NCBI GenBank assembly: GCA_945869475.1
Contig: CAMBOV010000007.1
Location: forward strand, 62,001 to 126,000
Source: Singulisphaera sp. GP187
GTDB taxonomy: Bacteria; Planctomycetota; Phycisphaerae; Phycisphaerales; SM1A02
DNA: 64,000 bases
Direction: 5' to 3'
Shown here: one piece after another, positions 16,441 to 25,347 of the stretch
Position numbering within the stretch: position 1 is the first letter of the stretch
How the letters are laid out: each line of letters opens with the position of its first letter
The notes under the pieces: model-generated
The model's input: the letters and a program-made list of their open reading frames with translations, nothing else
Told to the model about the DNA's origin: nothing
Database searches by the model: none
Made by a program: the position numbers and the translations under genes

Positions 16441-17438
16441 TTCGCGCGTGCGCGCGCAGCCATCCGCTCGCGTGTTGGCAAACGCACTTTATCTGCGAGC
16501 CTGCAGGCCTTCAGCGTTCGAATGATGAGCCAACTCATATCGAGCTGCCACCACTTCAATCCATGTCGCGCGCTCGTCGGAAATGCGTGGTGATTGTTGT
16601 GCCATCCCTCGCCGAACGAGAGGATCCCCATCACAGGATTGTTGCGGCTCTCATCGTCACTTCTGTAGTCGCGCCATCCCCAGACATGGCACACTGAATT
16701 GATGCTCCACGTTGAGTGATGCAGCAGAAACATTCGTGCGAGTCCACCCCAGAGCACACCCAAAACGGCACCGGTCCAGGTCATGGTGATGAGTCCGCAG
16801 ACGACGCCTGGAAGGATTAATCCCGCAGCGACCCAGACTGGAAAGAGCCTGTTGATGCGCATGATCACTCTGTCGCTCAACAGGTCGGGGACATAGCTGT
16901 AGTTGTTGTCGTTCGAGTCGCGAAAGAGCCAGCCGACGTGCGCGTGCATGAATCCAGTGCACCAACCGATCACTCCAGGGGCGCGCGATGCGTGCGGTGA
17001 ATGTGGATCGCCCGTGCAATCTGAGTGATGATGATGGCGGCGATGCGTCGCAGACCACCAGACAACGGGACCCTGCGCGGCCATCCCACCGAAGATCATG
17101 AAGAAAATCGAAATTGGCGTGCGCGTCGCGAACGCTTTGTGGGTGACAAGCCGGTGGTATCCGACGGTGATGCCCAAACCTGTGAGCGTGTACATCACGA
17201 TCAAGACTGCCAAGTACATCCCGTTGAACAACTCGCCCCACGCCATCACCATCGCGGTGATCATGCCGATGGGCGGCAACGCGACCGCCGCCAACATCGC
17301 GAGATGCATTTCATTTCTCGAGAGCGGAACCTCAGGCTCAACGGTGGCGGTTGGTGCTTCGTAATCGTCTTCAATTTCGCCGTGAGTGGACGACGGTGCG
17401 AGTGGTGTCTTTGGTTCTTCGAGTAATTCCTGAGACAC
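16437..17438 (-). CDS. Fatty acid desaturase, acyl-CoA delta-9 type
   Basis: A 333-aa integral membrane di-iron enzyme. The three histidine boxes are in the usual order: HRLVTHK, THRRHHHHSD and EGWHNNHHAFP, separated by hydrophobic pairs of helices. This arrangement is that of stearoyl-CoA 9-desaturases, which insert a cis double bond in saturated acyl chains for membrane fluidity. The N-terminal 50 residues are acidic and variable. The start is GTG 17438 with AAAGGAG about 7 nt upstream. It is first in a three-gene operon with overlaps. No electron donor gene is adjacent. Confidence 0.92.
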   Translation of the reverse strand: MSQELLEEPKTPLAPSSTHGEIEDDYEAPTATVEPEVPLSRNEMHLAMLAAVALPPIGMITAMVMAWGELFNGMYLAVLIVMYTLTGLGITVGYHRLVTHKAFATRTPISIFFMIFGGMAAQGPVVWWSATHRRHHHHSDCTGDPHSPHASRAPGVIGWCTGFMHAHVGWLFRDSNDNNYSYVPDLLSDRVIMRINRLFPVWVAAGLILPGVVCGLITMTWTGAVLGVLWGGLARMFLLHHSTWSINSVCHVWGWRDYRSDDESRNNPVMGILSFGEGWHNNHHAFPTSARHGLKWWQLDMSWLIIRTLKACRLADKVRLPTRERMAARARAK

Positions 17439-17513
17439 AACAACTCCTTTTGTTCACGAGAGCACAACTGCGCGGGGACGCGACAACCCTATCACAAAGG
17501 CCCCAGATTTCGC

Positions 17514-18935
17514 TCAACTCGGTCGAATCATTAATTCTGGACGCACATGCTTGTCGAAGGTCGCCTCGTCGACGTGTCCGAGTTCGATTGCGGCCTGTTT
17601 CAGCGTTTTTCCGCGATGATGCGCGTGCTTTGCGATCGCACTCGCCTTGTCGTAGCCGATGTGTGGGGCGAGCGCGGTGACGAGCATGAGACTCTCATCG
17701 ACCATCTTCGCGATCTGCTTTTCATTCGCGACGATGCCGTCAACGCAGAATTCTCGAAATGCGGCGCACGTTCCAGCGAGCAGTTCACACGACTGCAAGA
17801 AATTTGCAGCGATCACTGGCTTGAAGACGTTGAGTTCGAAGTTGCCCTGGCTCGCTGCGAAAGCAACCGACGAGTTATTGCCGAAGACTTGGACGCAGAC
17901 CATCGTCATACTTTCGCTCTGCGTTGGATTGATCTTTCCTGGCATGATGCTCGAACCGGGTTCATTTTCTGGAATCGAAATCTCACCGATCCCGCACCGC
18001 GGACCACTCGCGAGCCAGCGCACATCGTTGGCAATCTTCATGAGCGCGGTCGCGAGCACGGTGAGTGCCCCGTGCGCTTGCACCATCCCTTCATGACCCG
18101 CGAGCGCGGCGAATTTGTTTGGCGCACTCGTAAATGCGAGGCCCGTCGTTGCCGCGAGTTTCTTCGCAACGAGTTCGCCAAATCCGATGGGAGCGTTCAG
18201 CCCCGTGCCCACTGCCGTTGCGCCAATCGCAAGTGAGCGAAGACCGGGCAGACTCTCGCGCATCGCGCGGATGGACTGATCGACTTGCGCGACGTACCCA
18301 GAAAACTCTTGCCCGAGTGTGAGCGGCACTGCATCTTGCAAGTGTGTGCGACCGATTTTGACGATCGATGCGAATGCCTGCGCCTTGACATCGAGTGCCG
18401 CGCGCAGTTGCTCAACGGCCGGAAGCACCGTGCGCTCGATTTCGGTCGCCGCCGCGATGTGCATCGCAGTTGGAAAGGTGTCGTTGCTCGACTGCGACAT
18501 ATTGACGTGATCATTTGGATGCACTGGCTTCTTCGATCCGCGTGTGCCACCCGCTGCTTCAATCGCGCGATTCGAGATCACCTCGTTCACATTCATGTTC
18601 GACTGCGTGCCCGATCCCGTCTGCCAGACTTTCAGCGGAAACTCTGCGTCGAGTTTTCCCGACGAAACTTCATTCGCCGCGGCGACGATGAGATCGCGCA
18701 GTTCTTTCGAGAGTCCGCCCATCTCGCAATTTGCCTGCGCGCATGCGGCTTTCAAGAGTCCAAAGGCGTGCACGATCGGCAGAGGCATTCGCTCGCCGAA
18801 AGGAAAGTGATGGATCGATCGCTCTGTTTGCGCTCCCCAATAATGAATCGCAGGAACTTCGATCGCTCCCATCGCATCACTCTCGGTCCGTGTGGCATGA
18901 CCAGCATGACCAGACTCAGCACTCTTGTTGGACAT
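17514..18935 (-). CDS. fumC: Fumarate hydratase class II
   Basis: A 473-aa iron-independent fumarase that interconverts fumarate and malate in the TCA cycle. The superfamily signature [15 protein letters not shown] is present (catalytic Ser in the mobile loop), and the N-terminal [18 protein letters not shown] and the middle [18 protein letters not shown] segments match class II fumarases rather than aspartase or argininosuccinate lyase. Length is normal. The first 20 residues are an extra hydrophilic tail. ATG 18935 follows a TACGCT hexamer (18951-18946) by 10 nt and has no ribosome site. It is followed by the desaturase operon at 75 bp, which has its own ribosome site. Confidence 0.93.
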   Translation of the reverse strand: MSNKSAESGHAGHATRTESDAMGAIEVPAIHYWGAQTERSIHHFPFGERMPLPIVHAFGLLKAACAQANCEMGGLSKELRDLIVAAANEVSSGKLDAEFPLKVWQTGSGTQSNMNVNEVISNRAIEAAGGTRGSKKPVHPNDHVNMSQSSNDTFPTAMHIAAATEIERTVLPAVEQLRAALDVKAQAFASIVKIGRTHLQDAVPLTLGQEFSGYVAQVDQSIRAMRESLPGLRSLAIGATAVGTGLNAPIGFGELVAKKLAATTGLAFTSAPNKFAALAGHEGMVQAHGALTVLATALMKIANDVRWLASGPRCGIGEISIPENEPGSSIMPGKINPTQSESMTMVCVQVFGNNSSVAFAASQGNFELNVFKPVIAANFLQSCELLAGTCAAFREFCVDGIVANEKQIAKMVDESLMLVTALAPHIGYDKASAIAKHAHHRGKTLKQAAIELGHVDEATFDKHVRPELMIRPS

Positions 18936-18945
18936 AGTGTCGATG

Positions 18946-18951
18946 AGCGTA
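18946..18951 (-). promoter_or_regulatory. -10-like TACGCT before fumC
   Basis: The minus-strand hexamer TACGCT lies 10 nt before the fumC ATG. It matches the -10 pattern seen at many starts in this window and implies a very short or absent leader. Confidence 0.4.
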
Positions 18952-18956
18952 TCGAA

Positions 18957-19814
18957 TCAGCCGCAGCCGCATCCGCCTGATGAGCAGCATCCCCTGGCCT
19001 TGGGCGGCTGCCAAAGCGCGAATGGTGCGCCGTTTGGATCGGTGAAGTACGCAGTGCGACCGATGCCTGGAATGTCCATCGAATCGCAGAGTGCGGTGCC
19101 GCCGAGCGACTTCGCAAGCGCGACCGACGCATCGAGATCGAGCGTCTGCACATATTGCAGCCAGTAGGAGCGCGGCGACTTGTCCTCGGCGCGCTTCGCC
19201 ATCATGCCGCCAACGGTGCGACCGTTCGACGAGAACATCCAGTATGGAAAGCCGAGCGTGTTGGTTTCGGTTGGGGTCCAGCCAAGCAGCTTGCAATAGA
19301 AATCAGCGGCGACCTTTGGATCGCTCGACATGAGTTCGTTCCATCCAACGAGTCCGGGTCCGAACCAATTCACGCCGTCGGTCTTGCATTCGTGCGATTG
19401 AAAGAGGCTCACCACCGCGCCGGTTGGATCGGTGATCACGCTGAAGCGTCCAGTCTGAATGTCTGTTGGCGCAACGCAGACTGTGCCGCCGAGCGCGGGC
19501 ACGTTGACGCATGCGGCATCGAGGTCAGCGACGGCGATGTATCCCATCCAATGTGCGGGGACGTCGCTTTGGAATGTCGCGTCCGTTTCCATCATGCCCA
19601 TCATCGGGTGGCCGCCGCATGAGAGGATCGTGTAGGGAAATGGACTCTCTGGAGACGCCATCGCGGTGCCCGACACGAGTGTCGAGTAAAACTTTTCAGC
19701 GGCAGGCTGGTTGTGGCTATTGCATTCGAACCAGCAGAACTCGCCCATTGCGCAGGGTTCAGAGGCGTGCGCGAAAGTCGTTGGTTGCGGCGAGGTCGAT
19801 GCGGTTGTCGTCAT
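18957..19814 (-). CDS. VOC-family protein with two glyoxalase-like domains and Cys-rich tail
   Basis: A 285-aa protein from ATG 19814, with AAGGAG 6-7 nt upstream fixing the start. It has two vicinal-oxygen-chelate domains: about residues 18-140 (EFCWFECNSHNQPAAEKFYS... FSVITDPTGAVVSLFQS) and 150-270 (WNELMSSDPKVAADFYCKLL ... AYFTDPNGAPFALWQPP). This is the layout of the glyoxalase/bleomycin-resistance-like 'hydroxylase' proteins of actinobacteria and planctomycetes; substrate unknown. Unusually, the last ten residues are CCSSGGCGCG, a cysteine-rich tail not part of the VOC fold. A signal peptide is not present. Its stop is 21 bp from the fumC start, so the genes may be read together. Confidence 0.82.
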   Translation of the reverse strand: MTTTASTSPQPTTFAHASEPCAMGEFCWFECNSHNQPAAEKFYSTLVSGTAMASPESPFPYTILSCGGHPMMGMMETDATFQSDVPAHWMGYIAVADLDAACVNVPALGGTVCVAPTDIQTGRFSVITDPTGAVVSLFQSHECKTDGVNWFGPGLVGWNELMSSDPKVAADFYCKLLGWTPTETNTLGFPYWMFSSNGRTVGGMMAKRAEDKSPRSYWLQYVQTLDLDASVALAKSLGGTALCDSMDIPGIGRTAYFTDPNGAPFALWQPPKARGCCSSGGCGCG

Positions 19815-19917
19815 TGGAAATCTCCTTGGACCACTGAGGGTAACGCGCATCGTCCAACCCTCCAACAGGTGATGGCGATCCCCCAATCGGGGGGGTCCGC
19901 ATCCCCTATTCAAGGCA

Positions 19918-19923
19918 TACCCT
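19918..19923 (+). promoter_or_regulatory. -10-like TACCCT before MFS transporter
   Basis: TACCCT ends 7 nt before ATG 19931. A short GC hairpin (CCCCCAATCGGGGG) lies about 25-45 bp upstream in the divergent region shared with the VOC gene. Confidence 0.4.
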
Positions 19924-19930
19924 TCCGAAC

Positions 19931-21211
19931 ATGAGTGATGCAGTCGCTGCAAAGCCCGTCCAACCTGTCTGGCGCACCGTCTCTGCTGGACTCGTTGGCA
20001 ACGTGCTCGAGTGGTATGACTTTTCGGTCTACGGCTACCTCGCCGGACCCATCGGCGCGCAGTTTTTTCCGCACGAAGATCCGACCACCGCACAACTCTT
20101 CGTTTTCGCAACATTCGCAATCGGATTCATCGCGCGCCCAATCGGCGGACTCGTACTCGGTCGCCTCGGCGACATCGTTGGTCGCAAAGCACTTCTCACA
20201 CTTTCAATTGTGCTGATGGCTGCATCAACGCTCGCGATGGCGGCGCTTCCAACGGCCGCGACCATCGGCATCGCCGCGCCCATCTTGATGTTGCTGCTGC
20301 GCGTGATTCAAGGGTTCTCACTCGGCGGCGAATTCACTGGCAGCATTGTCTACACAACCGAAATGGCAAAGCGCGGCCGCCGCGGACTCATCTCAAGCTC
20401 GACCGCATTCGGCACAAGCCTCGGATTTGTGCTCGGCTCAGGAGCAGTCGCACTCAGCACCTGGTTGCTCGGCAACGAAATTATGCACACCTGGGGATGG
20501 CGCGTCCCACTTTTCGCGAGTGTGATCTTCGCGATCTTTGGATGGTGGGTGCGCCAAGGCGTGCAAGAACCAGAGGCCTCATCGGTCAGCGCACACAAAC
20601 GTCCGCCACTCTTGAGCGCGTTGCACACCGACCTCGGCGCGATGTTGCGACTCTTTGGAATCATCGCAGTCAGCAATGCGGCGCTCTACTTCACAGTGAC
20701 CGCGCAAGTCGAGGCGGCGAAGGCGCGCAATCCAGATGAATCGGCGTTCATACAAGGGCTCGCAACGGCTGGACTCTTCATCGTCGCCTGTTCGAAAGTT
20801 GCGGGTGGATGGCTCAGCGACATTCTCGGCCGCAGAAAGAGCGCGATCGCCGTGACGTGTCTCTTTCTCGTCGCGCTCGTGCCTGGCCACTACGCATTCG
20901 CGGATGGCCGTCCTCTGTTCTTTCTTGCGGGACTCATCATCATGGGAATTCCACTTGCGATGCATCTGGGATTGCAAGGCGCGCTCGTCGTCGAAATGTT
21001 TCCAGTTGCGAGTCGCGTGATGAGTATGTCGTTCTCGTACAGCTTGACTCTCGCGCTCGTCGGCGGCACCGCGCCGCTGATGTACACGTGGCTCGTGACC
21101 GAGCACAAGCTCGTGTGGGCACCAGAAGTGTGGCTTGGATTTCTTGGCGTGGTGTGCCTCGCAACGCTCATCCCGATGAAGGATGTCACCGACCGCGAAT
21201 TGAACGTGTAG
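19931..21211 (+). CDS. MFS transporter, metabolite:H+ symporter (MHS) family
   Basis: A 426-aa permease with about 12 membrane helices. The start of helix 1, GNVLEWYDFSVYGYLA, is the hallmark of the MHS branch (ProP, KgtP, ShiA), and the loop between helices 2 and 3 reads GLVLGRLGDIVGRKALL, the classic MFS signature. The matching loop after helix 8 is GGWLSDILGRRKSA. MHS carriers co-transport organic acids, proline or betaine with protons. The C-terminus lacks the ProP coiled coil, so an osmoregulatory ProP role is less likely. The substrate cannot be named. Confidence 0.9.
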   Translation: MSDAVAAKPVQPVWRTVSAGLVGNVLEWYDFSVYGYLAGPIGAQFFPHEDPTTAQLFVFATFAIGFIARPIGGLVLGRLGDIVGRKALLTLSIVLMAASTLAMAALPTAATIGIAAPILMLLLRVIQGFSLGGEFTGSIVYTTEMAKRGRRGLISSSTAFGTSLGFVLGSGAVALSTWLLGNEIMHTWGWRVPLFASVIFAIFGWWVRQGVQEPEASSVSAHKRPPLLSALHTDLGAMLRLFGIIAVSNAALYFTVTAQVEAAKARNPDESAFIQGLATAGLFIVACSKVAGGWLSDILGRRKSAIAVTCLFLVALVPGHYAFADGRPLFFLAGLIIMGIPLAMHLGLQGALVVEMFPVASRVMSMSFSYSLTLALVGGTAPLMYTWLVTEHKLVWAPEVWLGFLGVVCLATLIPMKDVTDRELNV

Positions 21212-21241
21212 TTCGCACCGACTGCTCAGTACGATCACTTC

Positions 21242-23317
21242 ATGACGCTTGCATCAACTCGGCGACTGCTCATTGTTGGATGGGACGCCGCCGACTGGAT
21301 CATCATCGATCGACTCATCGCGGCAGGTCGCATGCCAACACTTAAGGCTGCCATCGACGCCGGCGTGCGCGCAGACTTGCGCACTCTTGAACCGAAACTC
21401 TCTCCCCTGCTCTGGACCTCGATCGCCACCGGAAAAACCCCCGACAAACACGGCATCTTGAACTTTCTCGAGCCCAAAGCAGATGGCTCAGGATTGCAAG
21501 TCGCATCAAGTACCTCGCGTGCGGGCAAGGCACTCTGGAACATCTTCAGCCAAGCGGGTGTGCGAACGCAGACCGTTGGTTGGTACGCATCACATCCAGC
21601 AGAGCCCATTGTCGGCGGCGTCGTCACGAATCTCTTGCAAGAGAGCGAGCCGCCCTCGCCATCGAGCGCGTGGCCGCTGGTTGATGGCGCAGTCTCTCCC
21701 GAAGATCGGCGTGAATGCGTCGCGGCGCAACGACAGCGCGCGCAGAATTTTCCTGCGGATGTGTTGCGTGCACTCTTGCCGGCTGCCGAGACGCTCGGCC
21801 GTTCGAACGCGCGTGTCGCAACGCTTTGCAAGTTGATGGCGTACGCAACGAGCATCAAGCAGATCGCATGCGATGCGCTTCGCAGTGATGCAAACTGGCA
21901 GTGCGCGATGGTTTTCTTCGATGCGATCGACACGGTCGGTCATCATTTCATGCAGTTTGTTCCACCGCGAATGACGCATGTCAGCGACAAAGAATTGCGC
22001 CAATTCGGCGGAGTCATGGACGCGATCTACGAGTGGCATGACGCGACACTGCGCGAGATGCTCGATGCTGCTGGACCCGACACGACGCTGATCCTGCTCT
22101 CGGATCATGGCTTTCACTGCGATCATTTGCGTCCAGTGCTCGCGGATCTTCCTCCTGAACGGCGCGCCGAACTTGAGTCGAGTTGGCACCGTCCTCTTGG
22201 AGTGCTCGTGATGTCAGGTGCAGGAATTCGCTCTGGTTCGCCCCCTGCGCTTCCGATCATTCTCGACATCGCGCCAACTGCGCTCGCGCTCTTTAGTCTT
22301 CCTGCCGGCGAAGATATGGATGGACGCGTGCTCGCCGAGTCGCTCACGCAATCGAGTGTGCCCGCGCGCATCGCGACGTGGGAAAGTGTTGAAGGCAACA
22401 CAGGATTGCACCCCGCCGATGTGCGTATGAACACGTACGAGGCGGCCGATGCCATCAAACAATTGATCGACTTGGGATACATGGCCGCGCTGCCCGACAA
22501 CGTGCAGGATCAACTCGATTTGATTCGCCGCGAGAGTCTCTTCAATCTCGGCGTCGTGCAGATGTGGCGCCAACGATTTGAGGAGGGCGCAACGACATTC
22601 GCACGACTCGTCGACGAGCGACCGACTGATTCGCGTTACGCACTCTGCCTCGCTCGCTGCCTCGGCGCACAGTTTCACTTCGAGAGCGCCGCGACAACGC
22701 TTCGCACCTTTCTCACACAGGATGGGTCGTGTCTCGAAGCGAGGCTGATGCTTGCTGCAATGCTTGCGACTGCCGCGCGCGGCGGCGATGTGAGGGCGAC
22801 CGCTGAACTTGATGTGCAACTTGCAGAGCTCATCACGGCTGCGCGAACCCGTCCTCAACTTGAAGCAGGACTCGGCGCGACGCTGGTGCTCGCTGGACGC
22901 TGCGCACACGCTGCGGCGCACTTCGAAGCTGCGAAGAAGTATGACCCGCGCCATCCAGCGGCACACGTTGGACTCGCGCGCGTCGCGCTCGTCGCTGGAG
23001 ATTTCGCCAACGCGATCGAGCGCGCGCTCGATGCACTCGATGTCTCACAGACGACCGCAGAGGCACACTGCATTCTCGGCGCGGCACTTGCATGGAGCGG
23101 TGATCTCGACAACGCCGCGCTCAGTCTGGGATTCGCGATCAGCTACGAGAGCACGAACATCGAAGCACTTCACTGGATCGCCCGCGTCGAGAGCGCGCGC
23201 AAGAACGATGTGGCTGCGAAGCAACATACCGAACGCGCCGCGCTTCTCATGTCAACTTCGCGACTCGTGATCTCTCCAGAAGCACACGACTCAGACGCCT
23301 TCGCTCGCGCGCGGTGA
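21242..23317 (+). CDS. Type I phosphodiesterase / alkaline-phosphatase-fold protein fused to TPR repeats
   Basis: A 691-aa protein of two parts. Residues 1 to about 390 are an alkaline-phosphatase-superfamily domain: LLIVGWDAADW (metal Asp), LSPLLWTSIATGKTPDKHGI (nucleophile Thr in the usual T-x-x-TG-x-x-P-x-x-HG context), FFDAIDTVGHHF (second metal site) and LILLSDHGFHCDH. Residues about 420-680 are helical repeats of the TPR type (for example FNLGVVQMWRQRFEEGATTF and AHCILGAALAWSGDLDNAAL). No signal peptide is evident. Family members hydrolyse phosphodiesters or phosphonates, or transfer phosphate groups on glycans. The TPR half suggests a protein partner. ATG 21242 lies 6 nt after TACGAT; the gene is 30 bp downstream of the MFS gene. 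Confidence 0.82.
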   Translation: MTLASTRRLLIVGWDAADWIIIDRLIAAGRMPTLKAAIDAGVRADLRTLEPKLSPLLWTSIATGKTPDKHGILNFLEPKADGSGLQVASSTSRAGKALWNIFSQAGVRTQTVGWYASHPAEPIVGGVVTNLLQESEPPSPSSAWPLVDGAVSPEDRRECVAAQRQRAQNFPADVLRALLPAAETLGRSNARVATLCKLMAYATSIKQIACDALRSDANWQCAMVFFDAIDTVGHHFMQFVPPRMTHVSDKELRQFGGVMDAIYEWHDATLREMLDAAGPDTTLILLSDHGFHCDHLRPVLADLPPERRAELESSWHRPLGVLVMSGAGIRSGSPPALPIILDIAPTALALFSLPAGEDMDGRVLAESLTQSSVPARIATWESVEGNTGLHPADVRMNTYEAADAIKQLIDLGYMAALPDNVQDQLDLIRRESLFNLGVVQMWRQRFEEGATTFARLVDERPTDSRYALCLARCLGAQFHFESAATTLRTFLTQDGSCLEARLMLAAMLATAARGGDVRATAELDVQLAELITAARTRPQLEAGLGATLVLAGRCAHAAAHFEAAKKYDPRHPAAHVGLARVALVAGDFANAIERALDALDVSQTTAEAHCILGAALAWSGDLDNAALSLGFAISYESTNIEALHWIARVESARKNDVAAKQHTERAALLMSTSRLVISPEAHDSDAFARAR

Positions 23318-23342
23318 GTCGACGCGCCCGCCCCGCACACAA

Positions 23343-24404
23343 CTAACTCGCGCGCGACTTCCCCTCGTCGAGCAGCCGTCTAAATGCTTCACTGTCGTGA
23401 TTTGCGATCGCACTGACGAGTCGCGAGAGTGCGTCTCGCAACCGTTCGATCGCTTGCGCCGAGTATGGATTCTTCGCCTGAATCTCGTAGTACACATCTG
23501 GACTCTCGCGCACAACCGCAGCAGCGAGTGACTCAAGCGCACGAAACGTCGTGCTGCGAACGGGCTGTTGCACCTCAGGCAGTGCGACGGCAAACGCGAT
23601 CGCCGTGGCATGCGCAAGACTCAAGAGATCGGCCATCGCACGATCGTGATCGGCCAGTGGCATGTGCACCAGGCGCGCAGTGGTTGGCGCAAAGAGTTGT
23701 TCGACCATTGCGAGAGCGCGCACGTCACCCGTGTCACAGAGCACAACGTCCGCATCGCGAAGCAGCGCAACCGAGGGTCCAAACATTGGATGGATCGACC
23801 CAACGCAACATCCTGCGCGTTGCAACGCTCGGATCGGTTCAATCAGCGGCGTCTTGATGCTCGCGATGTCGATGACGACTCCGCACGGCGCAGACGCAAT
23901 CCATTCGCCGTACAAACGTGCGGTGATTCCCGGTGCGGCGGCCATCACGACGAGCTCTGCACTCGCAAGCGCCTCGCGCGACCACGCGTTCTCTTCGCTG
24001 CTGCCCGCTGGGTCGAGCGCGCCAGTTGCGAATCCCTGTGCCGTGAGAAACTGTGCCATCCACCGTCCCATGCGACCTGCGCCGCCGACGATGACGGCAC
24101 GCTTGCCAACTCCCGTCGCCGAGAAACGAAGTCGATCATCATCTTGCGCGCTGACCGATGCACGAATGAGTCGCGCGAGCAAGTCTTCGGCGATGCGAGG
24201 GTCGAGCCCGTGCGTTGTCGCCGCGGCACGCGCACGATCGAGCACCGCACGTTCGTGCGCGTAGTCAACCGTTGGAAGATTGAGGCGGCGCTTGATTTCG
24301 CCCACTTCTTTGACAAGCGCGAGACGCTCAGCCGCACGCGCGACCAACTCGAGATCGATCTGCTTGATGCGCTCACGAACTGAATCAAGGCTGTCCGCTG
24401 GCAT
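23343..24404 (-). CDS. tyrA: Bifunctional chorismate mutase / prephenate dehydrogenase (T-protein)
   Basis: A 353-aa fusion. Residues 1-90 are an AroQ-type chorismate mutase (RERIKQIDLELVARAAERLA, then KEVGEIKRR and HERAVLDRA), and residues about 100-353 are prephenate dehydrogenase: Rossmann start VIVGGAGRMGRWMAQFL, then VVIDIASIKTPL, GSIHPMFGPSVALL and LPLADHDRAM-like segments. It makes 4-hydroxyphenylpyruvate from chorismate, the route to tyrosine. The order and the GGxGxMG pattern are those of enterobacterial TyrA. ATG 24404 follows TACGCT by 7 nt and has no ribosome site. The gene converges on the phosphodiesterase gene. Confidence 0.9.
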   Translation of the reverse strand: MPADSLDSVRERIKQIDLELVARAAERLALVKEVGEIKRRLNLPTVDYAHERAVLDRARAAATTHGLDPRIAEDLLARLIRASVSAQDDDRLRFSATGVGKRAVIVGGAGRMGRWMAQFLTAQGFATGALDPAGSSEENAWSREALASAELVVMAAAPGITARLYGEWIASAPCGVVIDIASIKTPLIEPIRALQRAGCCVGSIHPMFGPSVALLRDADVVLCDTGDVRALAMVEQLFAPTTARLVHMPLADHDRAMADLLSLAHATAIAFAVALPEVQQPVRSTTFRALESLAAAVVRESPDVYYEIQAKNPYSAQAIERLRDALSRLVSAIANHDSEAFRRLLDEGKSRAS

Positions 24405-24411
24405 CTGCGGG

Positions 24412-24417
24412 AGCGTA
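24412..24417 (-). promoter_or_regulatory. -10-like TACGCT before tyrA
   Basis: Minus-strand TACGCT ends 7 nt before the tyrA ATG, the same hexamer as at fumC. It lies between the tRNA-Pro terminator and tyrA, so tyrA likely has its own promoter. Confidence 0.4.
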
Positions 24418-24486
24418 GCGAGTGGGCTGAATCTCCCTGAAATCGCACATCAAAGTCGCCTGTGAGCGCGCCCCCAACCCACCATC

Positions 24487-24524
24487 AAAAAGCCCAGGCA
24501 CAAGGGATGTCCTTGCGACTGGGC
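24487..24524 (-). terminator. Rho-independent terminator after tRNA-Pro
   Basis: On the minus strand a GCCCAG...CTGGGC stem (24524-24519 with 24497-24492) is extended inward by a mostly paired segment around a short loop, followed directly by five T (24491-24487). It lies 9 bp beyond the tRNA 3' end. Confidence 0.75.
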
Positions 24525-24532
24525 GAGATGAA

Positions 24533-24607
24533 TCGGGGCGGCCGGATTTGAACCGACGACTTCCTGCTCCCAAAGCAGGCGCTCTAGCCAAGCTGAGCTA
24601 CGCCCCG
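24533..24607 (-). tRNA. tRNA-Pro (anticodon UGG)
   Basis: The minus strand folds as a 75-nt tRNA. The acceptor stem is CGGGGCG with CGCCCCG and discriminator A (24533), the D arm has GCTC/GAGC, and the anticodon stem is CCTGC with GCAGG enclosing TTTGGGA, whose middle three bases TGG decode CCA proline. The T arm is GTCGG TTCAAAT CCGGC. The C1-G72 pair and discriminator A are the bacterial tRNA-Pro identity features. The CCA end is not encoded (TTC follows). It may be read through from the SMR genes 30 bp upstream. Confidence 0.97.
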
Positions 24608-24637
24608 TGAGGGAGCAGCATAGTAGCGATCGATCGA

Positions 24638-24964
24638 TCATCCCGCCGAAGTTTTCAATCCGACCACTCCTGCGATTATCAGCAGCAAACAGGCGATCCG
24701 CGCGGGCGCTTTCGATTCGCCGAACGCCCACATTCCCGCTGCGGCGGTGCCAACAGCTCCGATTCCCGTCCAGACTGCATATGCGGTGCCAATTGGAATC
24801 GTGCCAACCGCGACGCTCAAGAGATAGAGACTGCCGCTCATCGTCGCGACGAACCCAACGAGCCACCGTGCGCGGCGCATTCCATCGCTGAGTTTGATGC
24901 ACGTTGTCGCGAGTACTTCGCAGCAGCCCGCGCACAAGAGTGCGATCCACGGGAACTGGTCCAC
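24638..24964 (-). CDS. SMR-family multidrug/guanidinium exporter subunit
   Basis: A 108-aa four-helix protein. The conserved membrane Glu of helix 1 is in LLCAGCCEVLATTCIKLSDG, and helix 3 has the family signature PIGTAYAVWTGIGAVGTA. This is the small multidrug resistance family, whose Gdx members export guanidinium and whose others export quaternary cations. It starts 1 nt after the stop of the other SMR gene, so the two form an operon of the paired, obligate heterodimer kind (as in EbrAB or YkkCD). Confidence 0.9.
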   Translation of the reverse strand: MDQFPWIALLCAGCCEVLATTCIKLSDGMRRARWLVGFVATMSGSLYLLSVAVGTIPIGTAYAVWTGIGAVGTAAAGMWAFGESKAPARIACLLLIIAGVVGLKTSAG

Positions 24965-25309
24965 TTACGCGCGCTCGACTTTCTGCGGCGGAGGTTCGTG
25001 CAAGAGTTTCAGTCCGAGCACTCCAGCGATGATCGCGCAGAGTGAAACCACGCGCCAGAATGTCAGCGGTTCATCGAGCAGCACCGCGCCAAAGAATGCA
25101 GTTCCCGCTGCGCCCAAGCCAGACCAGACTGCGTATGCAGTGCCGAGTGAAATTCGGCGCAGCGAGAGCCCGAGCAATGCGAAGCTCGCGATTGTCGCGA
25201 CCACCACGCCGATCGATGGCCAGAGTCGCGTGAATCCTTCGGTGAACGTGATGCCAACGGCCCACGCAACCTCGAAGAGTGCCGCGATGAAGAGTTGCGC
25301 CCACGCCAT
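24965..25309 (-). CDS. SMR-family exporter subunit (paired partner)
   Basis: A 114-aa four-helix protein with helix-1 Glu in FIAALFEVAWAVGITFTEGF and helix-3 signature SLGTAYAVWSGLGAAGTA. It ends in a charged tail (PPPQKVERA). It is first in the two-gene SMR operon. ATG 25309 is preceded by CATAAT 6 nt upstream on the minus strand. The distance to the divergent nuoA is only 38 bp, so a guanidine riboswitch cannot fit there. Cargo unknown. Confidence 0.9.
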   Translation of the reverse strand: MAWAQLFIAALFEVAWAVGITFTEGFTRLWPSIGVVVATIASFALLGLSLRRISLGTAYAVWSGLGAAGTAFFGAVLLDEPLTFWRVVSLCAIIAGVLGLKLLHEPPPQKVERA

Positions 25310-25315
25310 TGCCCG

Positions 25316-25338
25316 ATTATGGCGATGATCGCTAGACT
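25316..25338. promoter_or_regulatory. Divergent -10-like elements between SMR pair and nuoA
   Basis: Minus strand CATAAT (25321-25316) is 6 nt before the SMR start. Plus strand TAGACT (25333-25338) is 9 nt before the nuoA GTG. Both units therefore appear to have leaderless or near-leaderless promoters overlapping in 38 bp. Confidence 0.45.
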
Positions 25339-25347
25339 TCGCTACTC

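Noticed and set aside
25310-25347. Possible guanidine riboswitch before the SMR pair
   Set aside because: The 38-bp space holds two promoters and no structured leader.
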